The notes under the pieces: generated by a model
The model's input: only the letters and a program-made list of their open reading frames with translations
Told to the model about the DNA's origin: nothing
Databases searched by the model: none
In this document: in pieces, positions 45,291-54,419 of the stretch
Position numbering within the stretch: position 1 is the first letter of the stretch
Layout: each line of letters begins with the position of its first letter
Origin: Thiotrichaceae bacterium
GTDB taxonomy: Bacteria > Pseudomonadota > Gammaproteobacteria > SZUA-140
NCBI GenBank assembly: GCA_002401765.2
Contig: NVTY02000038.1
Coordinates: forward strand, 1 to 60,022
DNA: 60,022 bases
Reading direction: 5' to 3'
Made by a program: the position numbers and the translations under genes

Positions 45291-46253
45291 TCAATCCAGC
45301 GCACCACCACAGCTACTACCTTGGCCGGCAGTGCAGCCATAACAGTGGTCTTTAACGACAATCGCTTGTCCTTCAACATCAATCGCGCTGAGTTCGCTGA
45401 TGTGGGTACGTGGTTTCTTATCGAGCGGCGCTGCCAAACCTAGCATTTGATTAAAGTCGCAGTCGTAGAGGTACCCTTGCCAATCAACGCTTAGGGTGGA
45501 GCGGCACATTACATCACCCAGGGTGTCGCGGTTATATGAATTGCGCAGTAGTGCCATGTACTCTTTAAACTGTCCTTTTGAAATCAGCATGCTGCCAAAG
45601 CGTTTGATTGGCATGTTGGTAATGGTAAAGAGCTGGTTGAACTCAATTCCATAGTGCTCTTTGAGGTGGGTTTTGTACGAGGCCTGCAGTGATTCTTGCG
45701 ATGGTGGTAGTGCGGCCCCTTGCGGATTGAATACCAGGTTTAGGATTAGATCGCTATCTGCTTTGCCATAACCGAGGGCATTGAGATTTTTGAGTCCTTC
45801 GATACTGTCGTGGAAGACCCCTTTGCCGCGTTGAGCGTTGACGTTATCTTCTAGGTAGCAGGGCAGTGAGGCGACGACTTCTACCTGTTGCTCGGCAAGA
45901 AACTCAGCCAGCCCTTCATAGCCCTCTTCACTAAGGATAGTAAGGTTACAGCGGTCAATCACCTTGATCCCGAGGGTGCGTGCACCGCTGACTAGATCAC
46001 GAAAGTGTGGGTTCATCTCGGGCGCGCCGCCAGTGAGATCGAGTGTCTTGATGTTGCTTTGAGCAAGGTAGCTGAGAATCTCATCGATGGTGTCACGTGT
46101 CATAATCTCTTTACGTGTTGGCCCGGCGTTCACATGGCAATGTAGGCAGGTTTGGTTGCAGAGATAGCCGAGGTTGACCTGAAGTGTCTCTAGCGGCATG
46201 CGGCGTAGCGCAGGAAAATCGGTGGCTTCAAGTAGCGCAAGCGTGGCGTGCAT
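45291..46253 (-). CDS. arsS: Arsenosugar biosynthesis radical SAM protein ArsS
   Basis: The 320-residue protein has the radical SAM cluster motif CNQTCLHC (about 32-39) and the SAM motif LDLTGGAPEMN. The C-terminal cysteine-rich region has CDFNQM, YGCTAGQGSSCGG and the conserved DVMCRSTLSVDWQGYLYDC. ArsS is believed to make the 5-deoxyribosyl-arsinoyl bond from SAM and dimethylarsenite. The genes downstream encode sugar-transfer enzymes. No arsM methyltransferase is in the window. Confidence 0.92.
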   Translation of the reverse strand: MHATLALLEATDFPALRRMPLETLQVNLGYLCNQTCLHCHVNAGPTRKEIMTRDTIDEILSYLAQSNIKTLDLTGGAPEMNPHFRDLVSGARTLGIKVIDRCNLTILSEEGYEGLAEFLAEQQVEVVASLPCYLEDNVNAQRGKGVFHDSIEGLKNLNALGYGKADSDLILNLVFNPQGAALPPSQESLQASYKTHLKEHYGIEFNQLFTITNMPIKRFGSMLISKGQFKEYMALLRNSYNRDTLGDVMCRSTLSVDWQGYLYDCDFNQMLGLAAPLDKKPRTHISELSAIDVEGQAIVVKDHCYGCTAGQGSSCGGALD

Positions 46254-46676
46254 GGTGAATCCTTATTTTCATTTTATCGGTTGGGCGGCTGCAGGAGAAA
46301 GTGGGCAGCTTAGCGTTATAAAAACATTTCCTAAAGGGGGAATGCAAGCGGCTTTTTATGGCGATATTGCACGGCTTATGGTTCGAATACACCTGTCTCG
46401 GGGTGGAAAGCATACCACGCAAACCAAAGGCGGTGATGGTGGCGATTTCATTGCTGTGAGTGTTGAAGGTAGTCGTATGAATGGCAATAACCTTTCAGCT
46501 GACATTAAGATTTAGTTTTGATTACTTTTTTCTGCGTGCGAGTGAGCGGTGGCGCAGGTTAAGTTTTTGCATGAAGCGGCGATACAGATGCATAGGATTT
46601 GATTTCTATGCTAGCCTGCTGGCAAGGGTATGGCATCAATGCGTTGGGCGGACAAGGATGCGAAGGAGGTCGAGTG
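46254..46676. other. Divergent intergenic region
   Basis: About 420 bp between arsS (minus) and the Hpt gene (plus). An open frame overlaps the arsS 5' end on the plus strand, but its composition and lack of a ribosome site make it unlikely to be a gene. A hairpin CGGCTGCAG... and the promoters of both flanking genes must be here; no clear site was identified. Confidence 0.4.
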
Positions 46677-47021
46677 ATGAACCAGGGAATGGAAGGGTTC
46701 GAGCAGGAGCTGCAGGCATTAAAGGATTCATATGCGGATCAGGTGCCCCAGAAACTGGCTGATATCGATGAGTTGTGGGGCTCGCTGGTTAACGATGGCT
46801 GGGATGAAGAGACCTTTAAAACGCTTCATCGCATGGTGCATAGCATGGCTGGCTCGGCGCAGGTGTTCGGTTTTACCACCATGGGAAAGAGCGCACGAGA
46901 GCTTGAGGTGTTGTTAAAGGGGGTATCTAATAGTGGTGAGCCCTTGAGTGAGGCGCAATATGCAGAACTGCCGGTGTTGGTAGAGGCGGTGCGGGCATCG
47001 GCTCAGTTCCCTGACGGCTGA
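46677..47021 (+). CDS. Stand-alone Hpt phosphotransfer protein
   Basis: The 114-residue protein consists of one Hpt domain. The phospho-acceptor His55 is in LHRMVHSMAGSAQVFGF. A strong GGAGG 7 bp upstream fixes the start at ATG 46677; the frame is open 26 codons earlier. Such proteins relay phosphate between a hybrid kinase and a response regulator. No kinase is adjacent. CheY-like proteins occur 10 kb away. Confidence 0.88.
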   Translation: MNQGMEGFEQELQALKDSYADQVPQKLADIDELWGSLVNDGWDEETFKTLHRMVHSMAGSAQVFGFTTMGKSARELEVLLKGVSNSGEPLSEAQYAELPVLVEAVRASAQFPDG

Positions 47022-47039
47022 TTAACCTTCTCTTCGCTA

Positions 47040-47312
47040 TTATTTTTTGTTTTCTTCCTTATCCAGCTGCTGTTTGATGGCGCTGCTGATACGTGACCCT
47101 GCATCATCCGAAAGCGCTGGTATTCCCTGACTATCTTTCTCTGGCTGCATTAAGCGGCGTGCGGAGCGCGCGACAAATTGCAATTGTTTGTCATAGCAGC
47201 TACAGGTTTTGCAGATAAACAGGTGGAGTTTGAGTCCAAGCCACTCTCTAAATGATAGCTTGCGATCCATCGTCTGGGAGAGCAGTTCTCCAATTTTTTT
47301 GCATGAGAGCAT
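47040..47312 (-). CDS. Zinc-finger anti-sigma factor
   Basis: The 90-residue protein carries the ZAS motif HxxxCxxC (LHLFICKTC) preceded by SCKKIGELLSQTMDRKLS, the layout of small cytoplasmic anti-sigma factors. There is no membrane span, so it is of the soluble ChrR/RsrA-like type. It starts within the stop codon of the ECF sigma gene (1-base overlap, TAATG), making it the cognate inhibitor. Confidence 0.87.
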   Translation of the reverse strand: MLSCKKIGELLSQTMDRKLSFREWLGLKLHLFICKTCSCYDKQLQFVARSARRLMQPEKDSQGIPALSDDAGSRISSAIKQQLDKEENKK

Positions 47313-47902
47313 TAGCTTGTCTCCTGGCTCTGGTCATCGCTATTACGATTGAACCAGCGCGAATCCAGACAGCCGCGAAGGCGCATTCGTGCGCGTGACA
47401 ACATTACCCACATATTATTGGTCGTGGATATGTCCAGTAGCTTACAGATCTCTTCGCTCGTGAGCCCTTTGACCTCGCGTAGGATAAAGAGGTCGGCGAG
47501 GTGGTCTGGCAGGTGGGCAATACAGGCTGCGAAGACCTTCCAGAACTCCTGGTTCTCGTGGGCCTGCTCAGGTTCCTGCCAGCTGCGCATCGGGATTGAC
47601 CAATGGCCAGTGTGATCGAACTGCTGATTGAGCTGTTCGGTGAGCGATTCGATATCGTCGCAGCTCTGTTCGCGCTTGTGTTTGCGGAAGTGGTCGATGA
47701 TCTTGTGCTTGAGGATGCCAATCAGCCAGGTCTTTTCTGATGACTGGCCAGAAAAGCGTTGGCGTGCCTTGAGCGCTGCAAGAAAGGTCTCCTGTACCAT
47801 GTCTTCTGCCAGAGACTTATCTCGCATCTTCATTAGGGCATAGCGGAATAGCGCATCGCCATGTTGTGTGACCCAAGTGGCGGGATCGGAAACCGAATTC
47901 AT
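47312..47902 (-). CDS. ECF-type RNA polymerase sigma factor
   Basis: The 196-residue protein has region 2 (DALFRYALMKMRDKSLAEDMVQETFLAAL) and region 4 (LPDHLADLFILREVKGLTSEEICKLLDIS then LSRARMRLRGCL). A longer linker (RSWQEPEQAHENQEFWKVF) separates them, as in sigma factors of the RpoE-related group associated with small ZAS anti-sigma proteins. Cotranscribed with the downstream anti-sigma gene. The stimulus is unknown. Confidence 0.92.
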   Translation of the reverse strand: MNSVSDPATWVTQHGDALFRYALMKMRDKSLAEDMVQETFLAALKARQRFSGQSSEKTWLIGILKHKIIDHFRKHKREQSCDDIESLTEQLNQQFDHTGHWSIPMRSWQEPEQAHENQEFWKVFAACIAHLPDHLADLFILREVKGLTSEEICKLLDISTTNNMWVMLSRARMRLRGCLDSRWFNRNSDDQSQETS

Positions 47903-47923
47903 ACTGCAGGTCTTCCTTGACGG

Positions 47924-48820
47924 TTAGCTCGATTTGGGGAAGATTGCTTCGGCAGGGAATACCGGTCCATCGACGCAGACCCGTTTCATCGCCGTGGTGC
48001 CATCGTCGTTATGCACCTTGACCACGCAACCGGCACAACCACCAACCGCACAGGCCATAAACTCTTCCAGTGAGATCTGGCACGGCAGCTCAAATTCCTG
48101 TGCGACCTTAGCCACCGCTTCCAGCATTGGGTGTGGGCCACAGGCAAATACCTCCACTTCATTGCGCTGTGTATCATCTAGAATATTGAGCCAGGCGCGC
48201 GCGAGGTCGGTAATGTAGCCTTGATAAACGCCGGGAAAATCTTGTTGGCTGGCCAGGCGACTCGGGATGTCCCAGTCTTCCATCAGCGGCATGGCGGCGA
48301 TGGTGTCGTCTGGTAGGCCGGGAATCATGATTTGCGAAGGACGAGTCTTAAACGGAAAAGGTGTTTCAGAGCCCATGAAAATCATCGGGTGGTAGGCACC
48401 TTTTAGTTTGCGCGCTTCGTCGGCGATAAAGACCATTGGCGGGATACCGACGCCGCCACCGAGTAACAGTGGGCGTGGGCGCTCCGGGTTAAGTTCAAAT
48501 GGTTTACCGATGGGGCCGATTAAATTGATGTGACTACCGACTGGGTTCTGTGACAACAGCTCGGTCCCTTCACCAAAGACGCGATAGAGGATCTCGATCC
48601 AACCTTTTTGCTTGTCGGTGCGCATGATTGATAGCGGACGGCGCATTGGGCGTTGCTCGCTACAGCGCAGGTGGACAAAGCTGCCGGGCAGCGCATCTTT
48701 GGCAGTTTTGGGTGCTTGCAGTTTCATAATGAACTGTTTGCCGTCGTAGGCCTGGTGCTCAAGGACTTCCGCCTCTTCAACAAAAATCGTGTTGCGATGG
48801 GGTCTGCTATTCGCATTCAT
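47924..48820 (-). CDS. pyrK: Dihydroorotate dehydrogenase electron-transfer subunit PyrK-like
   Basis: The 298-residue protein has the ferredoxin-reductase fold: flavin-binding RPMRRPLSIMRTD, nucleotide-binding LLLGGGVGIPPMVFIA, and a C-terminal 2Fe-2S cluster with CAVGGCAGCVVKV plus a later Cys in KRVCVDGPVF. PyrK is normally the partner of class 1B dihydroorotate dehydrogenase, which is unusual in gammaproteobacteria. No pyrD is adjacent. It overlaps pyrC' by 14 bp, so it belongs to the pyrimidine operon. Confidence 0.85.
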   Translation of the reverse strand: MNANSRPHRNTIFVEEAEVLEHQAYDGKQFIMKLQAPKTAKDALPGSFVHLRCSEQRPMRRPLSIMRTDKQKGWIEILYRVFGEGTELLSQNPVGSHINLIGPIGKPFELNPERPRPLLLGGGVGIPPMVFIADEARKLKGAYHPMIFMGSETPFPFKTRPSQIMIPGLPDDTIAAMPLMEDWDIPSRLASQQDFPGVYQGYITDLARAWLNILDDTQRNEVEVFACGPHPMLEAVAKVAQEFELPCQISLEEFMACAVGGCAGCVVKVHNDDGTTAMKRVCVDGPVFPAEAIFPKSS

Positions 48821-50084
48821 AAACAGTTTTGCCTCCCAGCAATGTGCGTGTCACCTCGCCCTTCATCTCCCAGTTGAGGAAGGGGGTGTTGTGGCCACGG
48901 CTTAGCATCGAGTAACCATCGAGCGTCCAGTAGCGTTCAGGGTCGAAGATGCAGATGTCGGCGCGTTGTCCAATAGAGAGTGTTCCAGCCTCGACGCCCA
49001 GGATTGCGGCGGGCTGGTGTGTCAGGCTGTTGATCATCTGCGAGATCGTTAATATGCCATCATCCACCACGCGTAGTGCCAGTGGCAGTAGTGTTTCAAG
49101 TGCGGAGATGCCGGACTCGGTTGCGCCAAAAGGGGCTAGCTTGGCATCGGCCTCGTGTGGCTGATGGTCGGAACAGATCGCGGCGACTACGCCGTCGGCG
49201 ATCCCTTTGCGCAGCCCTTCCATGTCACGTTGGGTGCGCAGCGGTGGGCGTACATGGCACTGGCTGTTAAAACCCAGCAGATCGATCTCGGTGAGGTGCA
49301 GGTGGTGTGCGCTGACATCACAAGTGACGGGTTGGCCCTCAAATTTGGCTCGCGATATCTTCTGCAGTGCGCGTTTGCTTGAAACCATTGAAAAATGGAC
49401 TCGCGCGCCGGTCTCTTCTACCAGTGCTAGCGTCGCGGCAACCGCCACGGTTTCGGCGGCGATTGGAATGCCTGGCAGGCCAAGACGCGAGCCAACGGCG
49501 CCCTCATGCACGCAGCCGTTGTCGCTCAGGGCGGTATCTTCAGCGTGAATGAATACCGTTAAGTCATGCGTGGCGGCGTACTCCATGGCGCGGCGCAGAA
49601 TCAGGGTGCTGCCAATTGGCCTCATCGCGTTACTCACGCCGACGCAGCCTGCTTTTTTAAGTGCGTGCATTTCGGTGATGGCATTGCCTTCGAGTTTCTG
49701 CGTCAGCGCGCCGAGCGGCACTACTCGTGCAAAGCCTGCGCTTTTGGCGTGGCGTTGAATCAGCTCAACCACCGCAGGGGTGTCAATAATCGGGTTTGTA
49801 TCGGGTGGACAGCACAGTGTAGTGATACCGCCACGGGCTGCAGCACGTGTCTCGCTCGCAATCGTCCCTTTATGTTCTGCGCCTGGTTCGCGCAGATGGG
49901 CGCGCAGATCAACCAGGCCGGGGCAGATGATCTGTCCTTTTGCATCGATGGTGTCGTTTGCGGTGAAACCTGCTGGTGCACGGCCGAAAGCGACGATTTT
50001 GCCATCGCTAATAAACAGGCTTTGGTTGTCGTCGATTGCATTGGCGGGATCGATAACACGGCCGTTTTTAATTTCGATTTCCAT
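48807..50084 (-). CDS. pyrC': Dihydroorotase-like protein PyrC', degenerate metal site
   Basis: The 425-residue amidohydrolase is of the type that assembles with aspartate transcarbamoylase. The canonical metal motif DxHxH is DLRAH (59-63), so the first His is Arg61. Other catalytic elements are also altered: CCPPDTNP in place of the usual MPNTxP, and HFSMVSS where HVST is expected. ICSDHQPHE is retained. In Pseudomonas the corresponding protein is inactive and needed for ATCase assembly. I infer the same here, so the active dihydroorotase should be encoded elsewhere. Its ATG overlaps the pyrB stop. Confidence 0.88.
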   Translation of the reverse strand: MEIEIKNGRVIDPANAIDDNQSLFISDGKIVAFGRAPAGFTANDTIDAKGQIICPGLVDLRAHLREPGAEHKGTIASETRAAARGGITTLCCPPDTNPIIDTPAVVELIQRHAKSAGFARVVPLGALTQKLEGNAITEMHALKKAGCVGVSNAMRPIGSTLILRRAMEYAATHDLTVFIHAEDTALSDNGCVHEGAVGSRLGLPGIPIAAETVAVAATLALVEETGARVHFSMVSSKRALQKISRAKFEGQPVTCDVSAHHLHLTEIDLLGFNSQCHVRPPLRTQRDMEGLRKGIADGVVAAICSDHQPHEADAKLAPFGATESGISALETLLPLALRVVDDGILTISQMINSLTHQPAAILGVEAGTLSIGQRADICIFDPERYWTLDGYSMLSRGHNTPFLNWEMKGEVTRTLLGGKTVYECE

Positions 50085-51066
50085 CAGCGTTGGCCTCCCG
50101 GCGCGTCCCTCAGGTGGCTCTGCATTGCCATCGACATCACCGCCATGCGCACTGCGATACCGTGGCTCACCTGCTGCAGAATCACCGAGCGAGGGCCATC
50201 GGCCACTGCGGAGTCGATCTCAACGCCGCGATTGACCGGGCCAGGGTGCATTACGATCACATCGGGCTTGGCTAGCGCCAATTTCTCTTCTGTTAGGCCG
50301 TAGAGCTGAAAATATTCATGTTCGCTGGGTAGAGAACCGCCGCTCATTCGTTCCTTTTGCAGGCGCAGCATGATCACTACATCGACATCGCGCAACCCTT
50401 CGCGCAGGTCGTGGTAGACATGCACACCAAAGGTGTCCGGTTCAGTTGGAATCAGTGTCTTGGGGGCGATGATGCGGATATCTTCCACCCCGAGCATGCT
50501 GAGCGCATGGATCTGAGAGCGCGCCACGCGTGAGTGGCGGATGTCGCCGACGATCGCCACATTGAGTCTGTGGAACTCACCCTTTTCGCGGCGGATGGTA
50601 AACATGTCGAGCATCGCTTGCGTAGGATGGGCATGCTGGCCATCGCCCGCGTTGATGACACTGATGTGTGGTGCTGCATGTTGTGCAATGAAGTGAGCCG
50701 CACCGCTATCGGCGTGGCGTACCACAAACATATCGCAGTGCATCGCCTCAAAATTGCGCAGCATATCGAGCAGGGTTTCACCCTTGGCAGTGGCGGATGC
50801 CTGAATGTTAATGTTGAGCACGTCGGCCGAGAGGCGTTTTGCTGCCAGCTCAAAAGTGGTGCGGGTGCGGGTGCTGGCCTCAAAAAAAAGGTTCACAATT
50901 GTTTTGCCACGCAGCAGTGGTACCTTTTTGATGTTCTGTTCGGTGACGCTGGTAAATGATTCGGCGGTATCGAGGATGTCAATCAGCATCTGACGGTTGA
51001 GTCCTTCAATCGTCAGGAAATGCTTAAGTTTGCCGTTGTCATCGAGTTGCAGGCGGTTTTTCTTTT

Positions 51067-51070
<4 letters not shown>
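50084..51070 (-). CDS. pyrB: Aspartate carbamoyltransferase catalytic subunit
   Basis: This enzyme makes N-carbamoyl-aspartate, the first committed step of pyrimidine synthesis. The 328-residue sequence has [19 protein letters not shown] (carbamoyl phosphate site), [37 protein letters not shown] and [11 protein letters not shown]. It overlaps pyrC' downstream by one base and pyrR upstream by four, as in the Pseudomonas-type ATCase operon. Confidence 0.97.
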
Positions 51071-51573
<503 letters not shown>

Positions 51574-51642
51574 AGGCAGTAATGATACCGGTTATTGTTT
51601 TGTTTTGCTCGTCTTTGATCTATGTTACCAGAGCGCTCTGTT

Positions 51643-52107
51643 TTAGGACTGTTGACTGAAAAAAGTTTCAAGGATGATCTGTGCGGCAACCGAATCGACT
51701 TCCATGTGACCTTTGCGTTTGAGGCCGCGCTTGTTGTGCGGGTCGTAACAATCTCGCGCAGCTTCACGGGTGGTGAGGCGCTCATCCGCAGGATAGACCG
51801 GCAGGTGATAGCGTCCGTGCAGACGATTGGAGAAGCGCTTTGCTTTCAAGGTCATCTCATTATCGCTGCCATCCATGTTAAGCGGGATGCCAACCACTAG
51901 CGCATCCGGTTGCCAATTTTCGATTAACTGGCTGATACCTTCCCAGTCGGGACGTTCATCTCGTGAATGCAGCACGGCTAGGGCCGCGCTGCTCTGGACC
52001 AGCTCCTGGCCGACCGCGACGCCGATTTTTTTGGTGCCGAAGTCGAAGGCGAGCAGGGTGCGCTGACCGGCTCGATCAGCGGGTTTATCAGGCGTGTCCA
52101 ATGTCAT
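51643..52107 (-). CDS. ruvX: RuvX/YqgF Holliday junction resolvase-like protein
   Basis: The 154-residue RNase H-fold protein has LLAFDFGTKKIGVAVGQ at the N-terminus, ALVVGIPLNMDGSDNEMT, and VYPADERLTTREA near the end. Its family acts in RNA/DNA processing, including 16S rRNA 5' maturation. The start is placed at ATG 52107 (MTLDTPDKP), within the algH 3' end. The frame runs further upstream only as an out-of-frame copy of algH. Confidence 0.94.
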   Translation of the reverse strand: MTLDTPDKPADRAGQRTLLAFDFGTKKIGVAVGQELVQSSAALAVLHSRDERPDWEGISQLIENWQPDALVVGIPLNMDGSDNEMTLKAKRFSNRLHGRYHLPVYPADERLTTREAARDCYDPHNKRGLKRKGHMEVDSVAAQIILETFFSQQS

Positions 52108-52651
52108 TGGAGAGGCGGTTAAGGTCGATCCCTGCTTGTGCGGCAGCGGCTTCCCAGCATTGATTGTATGGGGTGTTGAAGATGATGTTGCCAGCGGCGG
52201 GGACGCTAATCCAGGCATTTTCTGCGATCTCATGTTCCAGTTGGCCTTCGCTCCAGCCAGCATAGCCGAGGGCGACAAGGCAATCCTGCGGGGCCTTTCC
52301 CGCCGCGATCGCCTCCAGGATGTCTTTTGATGAGGTGACGCAAATTTCATCACTGACCATGAGTGATGCATCCCATTCGCCATGCGGGCGGTGAATTACA
52401 AAACCGCGCTCATTCTGGACCGGGCCGCCGAGAAAAATGGTGGCATTGTTGATGGCGTCATCTTCGCAAGGGGTCTCTGTTTGGCGTAAAATTTCTCCCA
52501 GCGCGATGTCGAGCGGGCGGTTTATGGTAATCCCCATCGCTCCATCTGCGTTGTGTTCACAGATATAGGTGACACTGTGAAAGAAATTTGGGTCATGCAG
52601 CGCGGGCATGGCGATCAGAAAATGGTCGGTTAGGATAAGTTGTTCAGGCAT
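52088..52651 (-). CDS. algH: YqgE/AlgH family protein
   Basis: The 187-residue DUF179 protein starts LTDHFLIAMPALHDPNFFHSV and has NADGAMGITINRPLDI, LGGPVQNERGFVIH and the C-terminal LGYAGWSEGQLEHEI. Function is unclear; in Pseudomonas it affects alginate. First gene of the algH-ruvX-pyrR-pyrB-pyrC'-pyrK run. Confidence 0.95.
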   Translation of the reverse strand: MPEQLILTDHFLIAMPALHDPNFFHSVTYICEHNADGAMGITINRPLDIALGEILRQTETPCEDDAINNATIFLGGPVQNERGFVIHRPHGEWDASLMVSDEICVTSSKDILEAIAAGKAPQDCLVALGYAGWSEGQLEHEIAENAWISVPAAGNIIFNTPYNQCWEAAAAQAGIDLNRLSNDIGHA

Positions 52652-52954
52652 GGTGGCTAGTATCAGCTAGAACTGGGGTGGATGACAAGGGTGAATGAAA
52701 AAAATCCTTTAAATCAGCGTGTTGCTTTGTTTTTACCGGATGTTTTTTGCCCATGTGAGCGCTTTTTGGGGGCTGATTTAGGCACTTAAAGATAGATCAT
52801 CTTGTCCTTGTAAATAAAGGGGGTTTGTGCTGATTTTACGAAAATCCGTCAAATAGCCCCTTAAAACGGTTATATCTTGCTATAGTGTGCCCCCGTAAAG
52901 GCCGTCATTGGGGAATTCTCGTGGTTGTTCGGCCCCACAATTCAGGAGCAATAA
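52652..52954. other. Divergent intergenic region
   Basis: About 300 bp between algH (minus) and a coiled-coil protein gene (plus). A TATAGT hexamer near 52880 is a candidate -10 element for the plus gene. A weak inverted repeat ATTGGGG / CCCCACAAT lies in its leader (52906-52942). I see nothing else. Confidence 0.4.
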
Positions 52955-53707
52955 GTGGAACAAGCAGAATTTAAACTTCATTTGAAGGTCTGGAAGGATC
53001 TTGCGATTAGCAATCAGGTATTAATTAAAACAGCGACAGATGCACTGGGATTAGACCCTGACTGCAGTCGTGACGTCCTTAAGCGCGAGCTTGAGATTGG
53101 CGTTAAAAAAATCATCGATGCAGAAGCGAGTGTTGGCAGTGCGCAGCAGCAAGCAGGTCAAGCCATTGCTGTGATGGAAAAGAAGATGGCCGAGAGTGAA
53201 AAGGCAAAGAATATTGCCGAGGCTCAGGCCGCGGCTATGTTAAGCGCGAAGCAAGAGTCGGAAAAAGCGATGTCAGTTGAGCGTGATGCGCATTTTATTG
53301 CGATGAAAAACATCAATGCCCAGATAACTGAAAAAGAGCGCGCAGTTAAGGCGATTAACAAGGCATTGGCAGATACGCCAGAAAATGTTGTTAAAAAGCT
53401 TAAAGCGCTGAAAAAGCAGAAGATGGATGAGACCTCTGCTCGTAAAGTGGTAGAAGGTGAAGCGACGACTTTACGTAAAGAAAAGCGTGCTCAGGAACAG
53501 CGTATTAGTGAGTTTCAGTCTGCGCTGGAAGAGAGTGCTAAGTTAGTGACGCAGCATCGTGACCTGCACGAACTGTGTACAATATTGCATGGCAAAGTAG
53601 AAGACAAAGCGGATCTTGCGGTGTTGGCTAAGTTGGATGACAAGACGCTAGAAGGGATTGAAGAGGCCGCAAAGAAAGCAGAAAAGGCCGCTAAAAAGAA
53701 GAAATAA
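52955..53707 (+). CDS. Coiled-coil protein
   Basis: The 250-residue soluble protein is almost entirely charged alpha-helix with heptad character from about residue 60 to 210 (AVMEKKMAESEKAKNIAEAQ; KALKKQKMDETSARKVVEGE) and a Lys/Ala-rich end (AAKKAEKAAKKKK). The start is GTG with AGGAG 8 bp upstream. I recognise no family; it could be a structural or tethering protein. Upstream spacing and a following terminator suggest a single-gene unit. Confidence 0.72.
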   Translation: MEQAEFKLHLKVWKDLAISNQVLIKTATDALGLDPDCSRDVLKRELEIGVKKIIDAEASVGSAQQQAGQAIAVMEKKMAESEKAKNIAEAQAAAMLSAKQESEKAMSVERDAHFIAMKNINAQITEKERAVKAINKALADTPENVVKKLKALKKQKMDETSARKVVEGEATTLRKEKRAQEQRISEFQSALEESAKLVTQHRDLHELCTILHGKVEDKADLAVLAKLDDKTLEGIEEAAKKAEKAAKKKK

Positions 53708-53763
53708 TTAATTTTTTTATAGGCTGCTGAGTGGCGGTTGTTTGTGGTACTGGTATTTGCTAG

Positions 53764-53790
53764 TGCGGCAGGCACCCGCCGTTTTTTTTA
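53764..53790 (+). terminator. Probable terminator of the coiled-coil gene
   Basis: Short GCGG/CCGC pairing just before a run of eight T (53782-53789). A GGCGG further upstream (53733-53737) could pair with CCGCC as an alternative. The T-run abuts the stop of the convergent gene. Confidence 0.5.
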
Positions 53791-54312
53791 GATAGAAAAG
53801 CCGTTGGTGAGCCCCGCCTCTTTCTGCATTTGCTTTTCAACCCACTGAAAAAGCATCTCTGCCTCACCATGCATCATTGGCCGGCCGAGTGAGCGGGTGC
53901 GTTGCTGGTAGTCCGCTACTTCTAGGTAGCGTTGTCCGCAGTCGCTGATGGCTGCATTTATTTTTTCAGTTGCCGACTTGAATGCAGGAATCGCTGTATC
54001 GAGTGTTTTCCGTGGTCTTTCGATGACTTTGGTGTGTAGATTATTGCTGACAATAAAAATGAGAAAGGTGAGGTAGGGGGTGCAGTAAGCGACGGTTGCG
54101 ACGAAATCGGGGAGTGCGGCAGGATCTGCCAGTATCGGGATGACGACGGTTAGCATGAATGTTGCGTAAGCGGCGACGACCAGTAGTACATAGATGAGGA
54201 AGCGAATGTTTTTTTTGCGCAGCAGGGCGCGGTCTTTAGTGACCTGCTTGAGAGCGTCTTCTATCTCAGTCAGTGCGGGCGGGGTGTTGTCGATGTTAAA
54301 CTCAAGAACCAT
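53788..54312 (-). CDS. Hypothetical protein with two membrane spans
   Basis: The 174-residue protein has two spans (FLIYVLLVVAAYATFMLTVV and FVATVAYCTPYLTFLIFIVS) joined by a short loop. Helical N-terminal and C-terminal cytoplasmic parts flank them. The conserved-looking C-terminal segment has SLGRPMMHGEAEMLFQWVEK. I recognise no family. It stands alone, convergent with the coiled-coil gene. Confidence 0.65.
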   Translation of the reverse strand: MVLEFNIDNTPPALTEIEDALKQVTKDRALLRKKNIRFLIYVLLVVAAYATFMLTVVIPILADPAALPDFVATVAYCTPYLTFLIFIVSNNLHTKVIERPRKTLDTAIPAFKSATEKINAAISDCGQRYLEVADYQQRTRSLGRPMMHGEAEMLFQWVEKQMQKEAGLTNGFSI

Positions 54313-54419
54313 GTTGCTCTCCGATTTTACTTTGCTTGTGAGTAAGCAAGCGCTTCTGGTTCGCTATTGTTAGCATAGTTTTTGAGCGCGTTAAACCATC
54401 GCTACTTAGGTGGTTGGAA

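Noticed and set aside
46198-46515. Plus-strand frame overlapping the arsS start
   Set aside because: No ribosome site, overlaps arsS, no motif; treated as noncoding.
49566-50303. Long plus-strand open frame of 245 codons opposite pyrC' and pyrB
   Set aside because: Antisense to two well-conserved genes, no ribosome site, composition of a shadow frame.
52906-52942. Riboswitch or attenuator in the coiled-coil gene leader
   Set aside because: Only a weak imperfect inverted repeat; no known aptamer pattern recognised.
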